From: Reinekea marina
GTDB taxonomy: Bacteria > Pseudomonadota > Gammaproteobacteria > Pseudomonadales > Natronospirillaceae
Assembly (NCBI RefSeq): GCF_030409715.1
Contig: NZ_JAUFQI010000001.1
Coordinates: 3,088,501-3,152,500, forward strand
Reading direction: 5' to 3'
Length of the DNA: 64,000 nucleotides
Numbering within the stretch: the stretch's first letter is position 1; each line of letters begins with the position of its first letter. The position numbers and the translations under genes were made by a program. The notes under the pieces are model-generated. The model saw only the letters and a list, made by a program, of their open reading frames with translations, made no database searches and was not told the DNA's origin. Below, in pieces: positions 42,591 through 53,100 of the stretch.

Positions 42591-43301
42591 TTACAGTGTG
42601 ATCGCCGCATCTAGCGTTAAGATAATCATATCGTTGAATGATGATTGACGCTCTTCTGGAGTCGCGGCTTCACCACGTGGAATATGATCGCTAACGGTAA
42701 GCACAGTTAAAGCATTTGCGCCAAACTCAGCGGCCACACCATAAAGACCCGCCGCTTCCATATCTACCGCCAAAATACCCATGCCGGCTAAACGATCCAT
42801 CACGTTATCAACCGGGTGATAAAACAGATCGGAAGAGAAGATGTTACCCACTCTAACAGGAATATTTGCATCACGCGCAGAATTTACGGCCGCTTCCAAC
42901 AGCTCATAGCTTGCAGTTGCACTGAAATCGAACCCTAACATGCGGTTACGGTTAACGACTGAATCGGTACTGGCACCAATGGCAATAATGACGTCACGTA
43001 AATTCACATCGTCAGCCAAGGCACCACAGGTGCCGACACGGATGATGTTTTTAACACCAAACTCAGTTATAAGCTCTTTAGCGTAGATAGACATGGAAGG
43101 TATACCCATACCAGAACCCATGACAGACAAGCGCTTACCTTTGTATTCACCCGTAAAACCGAGCATGCCACGAACGCTATTAACCTCAACAACGTTGGTA
43201 AGGTAAGTTTCTGCAATATGCTTTGCACGAAGCGGATCACCCGGCATCAGAACGGTTTCAGCGAAGTCACCTTTTGCTGCGCTGATATGAGGAGTAGACA
43301 T
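42591..43301 (-). CDS. deoD: Purine nucleoside phosphorylase DeoD
   Basis: A 236-residue hexameric purine nucleoside phosphorylase. [27 protein letters not shown] matches the family start in two overlapping pieces (phosphate site GDPLRAK). Also present are [16 protein letters not shown], the SD in [22 protein letters not shown] (substrate site), and the catalytic Asp region [10 protein letters not shown]. It splits purine nucleosides to base and ribose-1-phosphate. It is upstream partner of cdd. Confidence 0.95.
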   Translation of the reverse strand: MSTPHISAAKGDFAETVLMPGDPLRAKHIAETYLTNVVEVNSVRGMLGFTGEYKGKRLSVMGSGMGIPSMSIYAKELITEFGVKNIIRVGTCGALADDVNLRDVIIAIGASTDSVVNRNRMLGFDFSATASYELLEAAVNSARDANIPVRVGNIFSSDLFYHPVDNVMDRLAGMGILAVDMEAAGLYGVAAEFGANALTVLTVSDHIPRGEAATPEERQSSFNDMIILTLDAAITL

Positions 43302-43402
43302 ATAATTTTCCTATTTTTTGACTAATTTGACCAATCGAACAGTTTTTTCAACTATACCAATCTATTGCCGAAATACTAGTCGTTATAGGCGATAAACGCA
43401 CA

Positions 43403-44851
43403 TTAAATTCTGGGTAGAATCACGGCGGCTTCCAAACCAAAACCAATGCGGTTTCTTAATCGTAATTGGCCACCTAAACCATGAGCGATATTTCGAGCGA
43501 TACTTAAACCTAAGCCCGCACCGCCCGTGTTTCGGTTCCGTGAAGCCTCTAATCTTACGTAAGGCTCAAACACCTTCTCAAGATGATCTTCAGGGATGCC
43601 TGGACCATTATCAACAATATAAATTTTCAATTCATGACGTGAATCTACCACATCGACCCGAACCTTCGAGCCATAGAAAATACCGTTATGAATCAGATTA
43701 GATAAACAGCGCTTTAACGCCAAAGGCTTGCCAAAGAATGTGCGCTTCGCCAGCCCTTTCACCTCAATTTCGGACCCCATCAACTTACATTCTTCTTTTA
43801 AAGTATTGAGCAATTGGTTCACATCAATGGGGTGTGTTGCCTCATGCAGGTCGGTGCTTTTACCGAGATCTAACGCGCCTTTTACCAATGCCTCTAGCTC
43901 ATCTAAGTCGCGGATCATCTTTTCTTGGATATCCGACTCTTCCATCAATTCAGCTCTCAGCCTTAGACGAGTGATAGGTGTTTTTAAATCATGAGAAATA
44001 GCTGAAAACATTCGTTCTCGGTTCTCGATAAAACGAATGATCCGTTCTTGCATAAAATTAAACGCAGAAGCTGTTTGCCGAACCTCTTTTGAGCCTTTGA
44101 GCATAAGCGGCTTTAAATCGTATTCGATATCGGTACCAAGATGGCGCGCCGCCTTTGATAAATTGGTTAATGGCGCGGTTAGCCACTTAACCAACAGCCA
44201 ACTGATGACCACCAAGACAAACAAGGTAATCACTAAAAACGATAACTGCTCATTACTCAAACCGCGCACATCCGACAAATAATAAGGATCGGGCAACAGT
44301 CCGGCTAAATATAACCATTCTCCACCGCCTAGTGGCATCTGCGCGACTAAAACCGGGGCAACATCAGGTTCGCGAATGAGCGAATTTTGCGCCCATCGCG
44401 GCGGTAAATCTATCAATTTAATATCGTTTTTATAAACGCTTAAGGTCGTCGGGTCAGCAAAGGTCACCTGCATTTCACGAAGGCGCTGCCCTAACGTACT
44501 GGTGATCGACTCATTAAAATCGGTTAGAAATTGAGAGCTAATCGAAGTTTCGGCAATAGGCGTAACGTTAATAAACTCTTCGTTAATTGACACCAAAAAG
44601 CGAGAACCGCCTATATCGCGCATTTGGTTTAAAATAATATGACGATACTCTTTAGGGTACGCTCGAATAAACTCCACCGTTCGGCCAACAGAAGCCGCCA
44701 TGTCTACGGCCATATCTCGCCCTTCATCGGCTTTTTTGAGCTCTAAAACATGTATCCATAGATAATTGCTGGCAAAGAAAGCGGTCATTAAACCGGCCAG
44801 CAGTAGTACTAAGAATCGTGAATATAGTGAGGTAGAGCCAAACTTAAGCAC
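43403..44851 (-). CDS. EnvZ-like sensor histidine kinase
   Basis: A 482-residue membrane sensor kinase. TM1 is about residues 12-30, followed by a periplasmic sensor domain (about 31-205), TM2 (about 207-226) and HAMP. HisKA has the phospho-acceptor in FSAISHDLKTPITRLRLRAE, and the ATPase domain carries the N box NLIHNGIFYG, DNGPGIPEDHLEKVFEPY and GGAGLGLSIARNI. The order matches EnvZ/AmgS-type kinases. The start is GTG 44851, 3 nt after the response-regulator gene. The signal is unknown. Confidence 0.88.
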   Translation of the reverse strand: MLKFGSTSLYSRFLVLLLAGLMTAFFASNYLWIHVLELKKADEGRDMAVDMAASVGRTVEFIRAYPKEYRHIILNQMRDIGGSRFLVSINEEFINVTPIAETSISSQFLTDFNESITSTLGQRLREMQVTFADPTTLSVYKNDIKLIDLPPRWAQNSLIREPDVAPVLVAQMPLGGGEWLYLAGLLPDPYYLSDVRGLSNEQLSFLVITLFVLVVISWLLVKWLTAPLTNLSKAARHLGTDIEYDLKPLMLKGSKEVRQTASAFNFMQERIIRFIENRERMFSAISHDLKTPITRLRLRAELMEESDIQEKMIRDLDELEALVKGALDLGKSTDLHEATHPIDVNQLLNTLKEECKLMGSEIEVKGLAKRTFFGKPLALKRCLSNLIHNGIFYGSKVRVDVVDSRHELKIYIVDNGPGIPEDHLEKVFEPYVRLEASRNRNTGGAGLGLSIARNIAHGLGGQLRLRNRIGFGLEAAVILPRI

Positions 44852-44854
44852 GGT

Positions 44855-45580
44855 TTAGCCCGCCTCCACTGTAGCCGTTAGCACATAACCTTTACCACGC
44901 ACCGTTTTGATCATTTGAGGGGATTTACCGTCATCGCGTAACCGACTGCGTAACCGACTAATTTGAACATCTATCGAACGATCAAAAGGCGAGGCATCGC
45001 GCCCTTTCAAGTGATGAGATAAATCATCTCGGCTCAGCACTTGACCCGGGTTTTTCAAAAATAAACTGAGCAAATTATAATCCGCGCCATTTAATGATTC
45101 GGCAGGATCCGACCTATAAACCAACTCACGGTTGGTTATATTCAATGTAAAATCACCAAACTTTAACAACTGGTGAGCAGGTTTTTCCTGTTGCACACTC
45201 TGATTGTCTTCGAATCTTCTTAAAATTGCTTTTATACGCGCAAGCAATTCTCTAGGATTAAAAGGCTTGCCAACATAGTCATCGGCACCGAGCTCTAACC
45301 CTATTATTCGATCGGTTTCATCGGAACCGGCCGTTAACATAATGATGGGGATATTGGATTTATTTCTCACCATTTTACACAATGAGAATCCATCGTCGCC
45401 AGGCAACATAATATCAAGAACTATCAAGTCAAAATGATCGGCATTTAAACGATCGAACATTTTCTGCCCATCACCTACAGCGTCGACAGAAAAACCATTC
45501 TTCTCTAGATATTCTTTCAGTAAATCGCATATTTCTTGATCATCATCGACAATCAAAAGCTTTTTTTGTTGTTCTTGCAT
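44855..45580 (-). CDS. OmpR/PhoB-family response regulator
   Basis: A 241-residue regulator with an N-terminal receiver (acidic pocket DDD at residues 12-14, phospho-acceptor Asp in LIVLDIMLPGDDG, Thr in MLTAGSD, Lys in GKPFNPREL). Its C-terminal winged helix has LNGADYNLLSLFLKNPGQVL and FDRSIDVQISRLRSRLRDDG, then TVRGKGYVL. It is co-transcribed with the kinase that follows. The upstream interval carries an inverted repeat overlapping a TATAAT, a possible self-regulation site. Target genes unknown. Confidence 0.9.
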   Translation of the reverse strand: MQEQQKKLLIVDDDQEICDLLKEYLEKNGFSVDAVGDGQKMFDRLNADHFDLIVLDIMLPGDDGFSLCKMVRNKSNIPIIMLTAGSDETDRIIGLELGADDYVGKPFNPRELLARIKAILRRFEDNQSVQQEKPAHQLLKFGDFTLNITNRELVYRSDPAESLNGADYNLLSLFLKNPGQVLSRDDLSHHLKGRDASPFDRSIDVQISRLRSRLRDDGKSPQMIKTVRGKGYVLTATVEAG

Positions 45581-45664
45581 TGTCTAATTCTACTTTTTAA
45601 GTGAAAACAAACGTCCACGCGGAGTAAACCCGAATTGCTCATGGTACCCTGTTTCGAAAATTAG

Positions 45665-45689
45665 GTTTGTAACAAAGTATTATACAAAC
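45665..45689. promoter_or_regulatory. Inverted repeat in the divergent regulator/cyaA promoter region
   Basis: GTTTGTA (45665-45671), 11 nt, TACAAAC (45683-45689). The right arm and spacer overlap a minus-strand TATAAT (45684-45679) placed to serve the response regulator gene. A plus-strand TATAAT for cyaA lies at 45719-45724. It is a candidate operator for the OmpR-type regulator or another factor. Confidence 0.4.
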
Positions 45690-45718
45690 AACCAACCCTA
45701 TTTCGACTACACTCATCT

Positions 45719-45724
45719 TATAAT
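45719..45724 (+). promoter_or_regulatory. Possible -10 element of cyaA
   Basis: A perfect TATAAT 32 nt before the TTG start. No acceptable -35 is found 16-18 nt upstream, so it would need an activator or be weak. Confidence 0.35.
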
Positions 45725-45756
45725 AGTCAAAAGTAAACACTAGGCGATTACAGAAC

Positions 45757-48618
45757 TTGGAACACTCTAATTTTCTTAATGATCAGTCACCTATTGGCTT
45801 TATTGGAAAAGCCGGAGCATCGGCACTGCACGTAAACGAAGTGCGGAAACGGTTTCATGAAGTCAACGAAGGTCGCTTGCAGCGTTTAAAGGAAGGATTA
45901 CAACTTAAACAACAACAATGTTTCGAGTTGTTACCGTTACTGTTCCATGTCCATCAACGTGGCTTACCGGGTTATCTCGAAGCGACTGAAATGCCAAGAG
46001 GTATTGCCTTTTATCAACCACAAGATGCACTGTTGCGTTCCGCCCAATCACTGACTCGGCAAACTTTTTCATCTCAATTAGTCAGTCGCCCTGAAATTTC
46101 GGCTTTGTACTTAATGGGGTCAAGTGGCAGCATAGGCCAATCGACTAGCTCAGACTTAGACATCTGGCTCTGTTATGACAGTGAGCTTAGTCAATTCAAA
46201 ATTAACCTTCTGAATCAAAAGTGCGAAGCGATCAGCCACTGGGCCAGTGGCTTTAATTTAGAAGTGCACTTTTTCTTAATGAACGCTCAAAAGTTTCAAG
46301 GCGGCGAGCAACAATCCCTTACCGGCGAAAACTGTGGTTCAACCTCTCACACATTGCTGTTGGATGAATTTTACCGCACGGCGCAACTCATTGCAGGAGG
46401 CATGTCTGCCTGGTGGTTTGTGCCAACGTCCAAAGAACTAGAGCATGAAGGGGTTATAAAAAAACTCGTCAACAATGGCCACATTAGCACGAAAGAGGTT
46501 ACCGATTTTGGAGGCGTATCAAAACTAGACGCCGGTGAATTTATTGGCGCTGGGTTATGGCAAATTTATAAGGCCATCGATGCGCCTTATAAGTCTGTAC
46601 TCAAATTAATTTTACTTGAAATCTATGCACGGGAATTTCCTAAGGTTATCAGCCTGGCACACTCTTTAAAAAATGCCGTTTACCGAATGAATTTATCGCT
46701 CGATAACCTTGATCCTTATGTCATGCTCTATCAACGTATTGAGGCTTATTTAGTAGACCGAGGAGAAAAGGATCGTTTAGAACTTTTACGGCGATGTTTT
46801 TATTTCAAAGTCGGCATTAACGTTTCAAAGCCCACTCGAACTCGAACATGGCGCAGAGAGCTGATGGAAGTTTTAGTACAATCATGGGGATGGACAAAAC
46901 ATACAGTTCAACATTTAGACAACCATCGGCAATGGTCTATTGAATCTGTCATCAATGAACGCCGTTTACTAGTCAGTGAGCTCACTCGCAGTTATCGATT
47001 CTTAACTGAGTTTGCCGCAGAGCACCATAGCGCGCATGTCATGAGTCAAAGAGACTTATTAATTCTAAGCCGAAAGTTGCACGCGGCTTTTGATCGCCGA
47101 CCTGGCAAAATTGATTTTATAAAAATTGGCTTAGACATAGACTTATCCAATGAAAAAATTCGTCTACATGAACGTGAGAGCAAACAAAAAGGTTCAGCAT
47201 TGTGGGCGGCCTATAATCAACCCATTGATGAAATAGATTCAGCTTCGCCATTGAAATATTCTCAAGGATTACTTGAGACGCTGTTGTGGTGTCACTTAAA
47301 CGGCCTTCTCAGTGCTCATTTGCACATTCCAATACAGCCGCTAAAAGAAAAAATAAGCGACTTTGAAATTCGTATGACCATTGCATCACTGCGCCAACAT
47401 TTGCCGACCCCACTGGCCAAAATAAACCCAGATCGATTCTATCACCCTGCCCATATCACCAAGGCGGTGTTGTTTGTGAATTTAGGGCGAGACCCACTGG
47501 CTTATTTATCGGCACGCGGGTTGCAAAAAATATCTGAGCGCAGCGACAGTATGGATTTTAGCTCGCTAAGAGAGAACTTAATCATCAGTATAGATATGGT
47601 GTTAGTCAATAGCTGGGGAGAGGTCGTCGTTGAACGGTACGATGATCACAACGTAACCGCGAATGCCATTCGATCTTTAATAGGCAAAATCAATAAGCAG
47701 CACGGCAACTCGCAGCCAGAACTAAATGTGGTTTGCAACAATGAAACGCGACCGCATGCCATCGCCAAGAGAATCAGTGACTTATTCGAAGACGCCATAA
47801 ATGCGCTGTGCCGATCAAACAAGTCTGCATCGCCTCGATTCATTTATCATGAAAGCGAAGAATTTCTCGTCTTTCAAAAACTTAACAATGTCATTGGCTA
47901 CCGCCGATTCTCAACCGAAAAAGAACTCATTCAACAGCTCGGGGAAGAACAAACCACTCACAACCCTGTCATCATAGATAGACTCTTTCAGGCGAAAACA
48001 AAATGGCTAAAGCCGCTACTAAGCGCACAAAAACCACAAGCGATGATCATTGGTTTTGAACGGCACAATAAACGCGTGGCTATTCGGCTTATAGATGAAA
48101 AAGGATCCTTGATTGTTTTTGATACCGAATTTTTCAATGTCGCTACCCTTATATCGCCCTTGGTCCGATTCTTAAAAATTACAGAACACCGACAACGCAG
48201 TATTGATATAGAGCAATTCCAAGGGCAGCGGCAAATACAATGCATTGAATTTATATCAGAAAAAGGTCAATACAAGGCGCTAAGGACCCCGGTTAAAGGG
48301 CTCATCAACAAGGGGCATTTCATCAGCATTCAGGTCAATGTAGATGTCAGCTCCAATGGCTCGGATGAGTTTGTAATCAGCTGTAATGAAAAAGAATTTA
48401 GCAGTAATATTCTGGGTGATAATCTTTATACAGCCGTGGCATCTTACATATTAGGAATACGCGCCTCAGGAAAGAAATATCCTGCTTACATTACCGACAT
48501 AGCTTTATCGGAAAACTTCATTGCGAAGCTTCCATACGGCATGGCACAAACAAAGCATTACCTTGAGTCTAAACTGAGACTCGAGAAAAAAATCAACCTA
48601 GCAATGGCTTCACTTTAA
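45757..48618 (+). CDS. cyaA: Class I adenylate cyclase
   Basis: A 953-residue class I (enterobacterial-type) adenylate cyclase making cAMP from ATP. The catalytic N-terminal region holds the nucleotidyltransferase motif LMGSSGSIGQSTSSDLDIWL (about residues 123-142; Asp pair in SDLD). The region starting RKRFHEVNEGRLQRLKEG aligns with the start of E. coli CyaA. No ATG is available near the N-terminus. TTG 45757 is the best upstream start (E. coli cyaA also uses TTG), with GTG 45841 as an alternative. The C-terminal half is the regulatory part. It ends 7 nt before convergent chpC. Confidence 0.92.
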   Translation: MEHSNFLNDQSPIGFIGKAGASALHVNEVRKRFHEVNEGRLQRLKEGLQLKQQQCFELLPLLFHVHQRGLPGYLEATEMPRGIAFYQPQDALLRSAQSLTRQTFSSQLVSRPEISALYLMGSSGSIGQSTSSDLDIWLCYDSELSQFKINLLNQKCEAISHWASGFNLEVHFFLMNAQKFQGGEQQSLTGENCGSTSHTLLLDEFYRTAQLIAGGMSAWWFVPTSKELEHEGVIKKLVNNGHISTKEVTDFGGVSKLDAGEFIGAGLWQIYKAIDAPYKSVLKLILLEIYAREFPKVISLAHSLKNAVYRMNLSLDNLDPYVMLYQRIEAYLVDRGEKDRLELLRRCFYFKVGINVSKPTRTRTWRRELMEVLVQSWGWTKHTVQHLDNHRQWSIESVINERRLLVSELTRSYRFLTEFAAEHHSAHVMSQRDLLILSRKLHAAFDRRPGKIDFIKIGLDIDLSNEKIRLHERESKQKGSALWAAYNQPIDEIDSASPLKYSQGLLETLLWCHLNGLLSAHLHIPIQPLKEKISDFEIRMTIASLRQHLPTPLAKINPDRFYHPAHITKAVLFVNLGRDPLAYLSARGLQKISERSDSMDFSSLRENLIISIDMVLVNSWGEVVVERYDDHNVTANAIRSLIGKINKQHGNSQPELNVVCNNETRPHAIAKRISDLFEDAINALCRSNKSASPRFIYHESEEFLVFQKLNNVIGYRRFSTEKELIQQLGEEQTTHNPVIIDRLFQAKTKWLKPLLSAQKPQAMIIGFERHNKRVAIRLIDEKGSLIVFDTEFFNVATLISPLVRFLKITEHRQRSIDIEQFQGQRQIQCIEFISEKGQYKALRTPVKGLINKGHFISIQVNVDVSSNGSDEFVISCNEKEFSSNILGDNLYTAVASYILGIRASGKKYPAYITDIALSENFIAKLPYGMAQTKHYLESKLRLEKKINLAMASL

Positions 48619-48625
48619 ATGCAGG

Positions 48626-49102
48626 TTAAACCTTTGCAGCTAATGATTCTAAGTAGTCAATATTTGGAATAATGGCTTTACCCAATTGGGTGATCACAGC
48701 CATCGATTCCGCTTGACCTATCGTTGTTTGCTTATCTTCGCGTATTTCATTATCAGTAAGCTTTATCATTCGAGGAATACCTTGCACCATAATAGCAAAG
48801 TAAGGTCGGCTCTGATCATCACCAATACAGTTAAAAATTGCTAATCGAGATTCAACGCTGTTGCGCCCACTCACCTGACTGTTGGCTAATTCAAAACTGA
48901 TCACGGGTACATGAATACCCCGCCAATGAACATAGCCTAGGCACCAAGTAGGTAAGTTCTCACCCGCTTCTATTTCGGTAGCCGGCACAAGTTCCGCTAC
49001 CGCTACGTTAGGAACAAGTAAGCTTTTGCCTTGTACAGGCACCAATAAACTCGATACCGTGTCATTATCAGATTTAGAAAGCATTCTTGTTGGTGTTTTC
49101 AT
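48626..49102 (-). CDS. chpC: CheW-like adaptor ChpC
   Basis: A 158-residue single CheW-like domain protein (LLVPVQGKSLLVPNVAVAEL at the start, then WCLGYVHWRGIHVPVISFEL as the classic CheW core). It is the last gene of the pil-chp run, in the position of Pseudomonas ChpC, an accessory adaptor that may link further receptors to ChpA. The gap to chpB is 22 nt. Identification rests on order as well as domain. Confidence 0.85.
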   Translation of the reverse strand: MKTPTRMLSKSDNDTVSSLLVPVQGKSLLVPNVAVAELVPATEIEAGENLPTWCLGYVHWRGIHVPVISFELANSQVSGRNSVESRLAIFNCIGDDQSRPYFAIMVQGIPRMIKLTDNEIREDKQTTIGQAESMAVITQLGKAIIPNIDYLESLAAKV

Positions 49103-49124
49103 GATCTTACCTTTTACTGTGATA

Positions 49125-50150
49125 TTAGGCGGCCTGAGACTTTCTCTCAGCTAACCAAGTAATTATTTTTTCAGCCAATTCTCTTGGCGAACCGCGCCAA
49201 TCTAAACAACCCGCCTCTTGAGCAGAGTCTGGCATAGAAGGCTGAATACAGCTTTGTGTAGTTTGGCCCCACACAGTCCCGCCTTGCTCTTTAACTAACG
49301 TAGAACCAAGCGTACCATCACTGCCCATTCCACTGAATATAATGGCATTTGCTTTTTGTCCGTAGTGATTGGCGACATTTTTTAACAAATGATCCAAACT
49401 GGGACCATAAGGTCCGCTCCAACCGTTTTCTTTCCAAAGTACACCGGAGTTTTCAGTGAACACAATTTCATTATCAACCGGCACCACACACACTTTACCA
49501 TTTTCTAATTGCACGCCATGATCGGCCTTGACCATATTCAATTGGGTATGGCGTCCAACAGATTGAACCAGTGCATCGAGGCAACCATCATCAATATGCT
49601 GTGCATATAGAAAGGCAGCGGGTATGTCTTTGGGTAATAAATCAACAAACTCTTTAACCGCTTGAGGCCCACCTAACGAAGCACACAAAACCCAGATCGG
49701 ACCTAGGTTTGGGCACGGTGCATTTTTTAATGCCTCTGGCAATTCAAAGCTTTGCTTTTCGGAATTGTCGACGAGCGCTTCTAGGTCAATTTCCGGCGCA
49801 ATAAGGGCTTCTTCAACGGGCGGTGCATGGGCATTGAGCTTTTCTTTTATTCGCCTTTGCCAGCCCAAATAGTCTTCGTCATTCTTGCCTGGAATATTGC
49901 CATCACCAAACAATACCGGCATCTCAGTTAGTTCAAGAACGTCCTGAATAAAGTCATCGTTCTGATCGTTCTCTTCTAGCTCGACAACCCATAGCCGAAT
50001 GGTTTCGTTCTTCAGCAGCTTTTTATTGAGTCGCTCAGGCGATGTATTTACGGCCACATCATAGCCAGCATTATTTATCACAACCTGCAGCTGATGCTGA
50101 ATAAGGGGTGACACAGCGATCACCCCAACACGATTATGTTTACCCTTCAT
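49125..50150 (-). CDS. chpB: Chemotaxis methylesterase ChpB (CheB-like)
   Basis: A 341-residue protein. The N-terminus (about 1-110) is a degenerate receiver-like domain without a clear phospho-acceptor Asp. The C-terminal methylesterase domain (about 150-335) carries the catalytic Ser in LCASLGGPQAV, His in YAQHIDDGCLDALV and Asp in FSGMGSDGTLG. It should remove methyl groups from PilJ, opposing PilK. It starts 7 nt after chpA. Loss of the receiver Asp suggests control other than by phosphorylation. Confidence 0.87.
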   Translation of the reverse strand: MKGKHNRVGVIAVSPLIQHQLQVVINNAGYDVAVNTSPERLNKKLLKNETIRLWVVELEENDQNDDFIQDVLELTEMPVLFGDGNIPGKNDEDYLGWQRRIKEKLNAHAPPVEEALIAPEIDLEALVDNSEKQSFELPEALKNAPCPNLGPIWVLCASLGGPQAVKEFVDLLPKDIPAAFLYAQHIDDGCLDALVQSVGRHTQLNMVKADHGVQLENGKVCVVPVDNEIVFTENSGVLWKENGWSGPYGPSLDHLLKNVANHYGQKANAIIFSGMGSDGTLGSTLVKEQGGTVWGQTTQSCIQPSMPDSAQEAGCLDWRGSPRELAEKIITWLAERKSQAA

Positions 50151-50157
50151 GAGACAC

Positions 50158-53100
50158 TCACGATTCTTCGAGCAATCGCTCGATCGTTTCTAAGAGTGGT
50201 CCTTCTTGGAAAGGCTTACCAATGTATTCATTGACGCCAATAGAAATAGCGCGATCTCTATGCTTACTTCCCGTACGAGAAGTAATCATGATAATTGGAA
50301 TATGTTTTAGTCGATCATCGTGGCGAACTCGCTGTGCTACTTCAAAACCATCCATGTGTGGCATTTCAATATCCAGCAAAATCAAATCTGGAATTTCATC
50401 CATCATTTGAGTAATCGCATCGCCACCATGTTTAGCCAGCATTACGTCCATACCATTGCGCTGAAGCAGGCGACTGGTCACTTTTCGAACCGTTACAGAA
50501 TCATCACAAACTAATACCTTCGATGGTCCTTCTTTCTTCTTGCTTGTCGGCAATACGGGTATGGCTTCAATGGCATCCGTTGCTTTTGATTGATCTTCGA
50601 CAACCAACTCAGAACGAATCAAAGCAGGTAAGTCTAAAATCACAACAACGGAGCCGTCACCTAGAATGGTTGCACCAGAAACCCCTGGTACCTTACTAAA
50701 TTGCGGCCCAAGGTTTTTCACCACAATTTCTCGTGATCCCATTAGCCTATCAACATGCAGCGCCATTGAGTGTCGCTCATCACTGCCTCTAACCAGAACT
50801 AACGGGATGTTATTGTCTAAATTGTCTAAATTTGGTTGTAACCCGGTATGCAGCAACGACGCCATATACTCTAAACGATAACGTCCGCCACCATATTCAA
50901 ACAAAGGCGCATCGGGCTGATAGTATTGCGCAAGCTGTTTTGGCGTGACTCGTACAATACCTTCAATTGATGTTAACGGCAGAGCGTAGAGGTCATCCAT
51001 CGTATTGACCATTAGCGCTCGGTTGACCGAAACCGTAAACGGTAATCGAATTATAAACTGTGTGCCTTGGCCGAGTTCAGAATCGATCGACATTGATCCG
51101 CCGAGTTGCTTAACCTCGGAATTCACAACATCCATGCCAACACCACGACCGGAAATCTGAGTCACCTTTTCCGCCGTACTGAAACCTGCATCTAAAATAA
51201 ATTGCATGATTTCTGTGTCGTTCAAGTCTGAATCTTCTGCGATTAAACCTTTTTCGAGCGCTTTTTGGCGAATACGATTTACATCGATGCCTTTACCATC
51301 ATCTTGCAACTTCAAGACAATGTCACTGCCTTCACGGGCTAGATCGAGCTGAACTGTTCCTTTCGTCGGCTTACCGATATTTGAACGAGCATCTGGCATT
51401 TCAATGCCATGGTCGACTGCATTTCGTAGCATGTGCTCCAATGGCGAAATCATACGTTCTAATACAGTACGATCGACCTCCCCTTCCGCATTACCAACAA
51501 CAAAATCAACCTGTTTATTCAGTTCGCCAGATACTTGCCGTACGATACGACGCAAGCGAGGCAGCAACCGGTTAAATGGTACCATTCGAGTACGCATTAA
51601 ACCTTCTTGAAGCTCCGTGTTAATACGGCTTTGTTGAAGCAAAATGGTTTCAGCATCGCGCGTTTTGTCGGTCAACGTCGACTTAATATCTTGAAGGTCG
51701 TATGTTGCTTCCATAAGCGATCGTGACAACTGCTGGATCTGTGAATATCGATCCATTTCTAACGGGTCAAAATCTTCGTAGTTTGTTTCCTCAGCCCGTT
51801 CTTGGCGAAAACTGATTTGAGCTTCGGTTTCTAAGTCTAATCGTCTTACTTGATCTCTTAAGCGATCAATCGTCGAATCCATATCGCCAAGACTAAATGT
51901 AAAGTCACTGACTTCTTGTTCTAATCGTGCACGAGTAATTGAAGTTTCGCCCGCCAAGTTTACCAACCCTTCTAAAAGGTTGGCGTTTACTTTCACGGTT
52001 TCTTGCGGTTGAGCACGCTTATTCTCTTGGGGTTGCTCTATTTTACTTAACGCGCTCGGTTCGGCTTCTTTTTTCTTGAAGGCAACAACGTTATCACTGG
52101 CAGACGGCTCAGCCGGTGCCAATGGCTTTTCATCTTTGGCCTCAGTACTTTGCAATAATTGAGCGGCAGATTCTGAATCAGCTTCTAATTGGGCAATCTC
52201 ATCTTCATCCATTTCCTGGACAAGCTGAATAACACTCGGCCCAAAACCGCCACCAACGCCTTCATGATTCGCCAACATAGACTGCAGACTTTCAACATAA
52301 GACACCAACGTATCTTGGCGAGACATTACATTCTTAAAAAACGCGTCATTTAAAGGCAGTTTGTCTTGCTGGGTTTTAATTACAAAGCTTTCAAAATCGT
52401 GGCTTTGATCGCCCAGTTCTTTTAATTTAGCTAATCGAGCACCACCTTTTAATGTGTGCAAAACACGCTTCAATTCATCGGCGTGCGCTTCGTTTTCGTT
52501 ATCGATTTGCCATTCTTCTACGGCATTTTCCAGCTCGGTTAAAAGCTCCCCGGCCTCATCAATGAAGATTTCTAAAATATCGAAATCTAAGTCATCCGGA
52601 AGATCTAAAGCCACTGCCGGAGAATCGCCTTCTACTCTTTCCACTGAGTTAGCAGGCTCTTCCGATTCTTGGTTCGAGGCTTCTACTGTTAACTCGTGCT
52701 CAACGTGCGTAGATAGATCTTGACTCACCAGGTCTTCAAGCGTCGGTTCTTTGCTCGTTTCAGCAGGTGTACTATCTACAGCAAGCGCCGAAAGTGCGTT
52801 GAAATCAGCCGTGGGATCTTTTCGATACAACGTTATTGCGGCAATTAAATCTGGAGCTGACAAACAAGACATGCTCGACTCAATGTCACCAATCATTACA
52901 GCTAACCGGTCATGACATTGTTGTAATAAAGAGATTAGGTAATCTGAAGGTTGATACTTCCCTTGACCTAAGCCTTCATATAGAAACTCCAATTCATGCG
53001 CTAAGTCTCCTAAAGGTGTAATTTCGGCCATGCGCGCGCCACCTTTAAGAGTGTGTAAGTCTCGCTGTAGCGACTCTACTTCTAGTGTATTAGCGGTATC

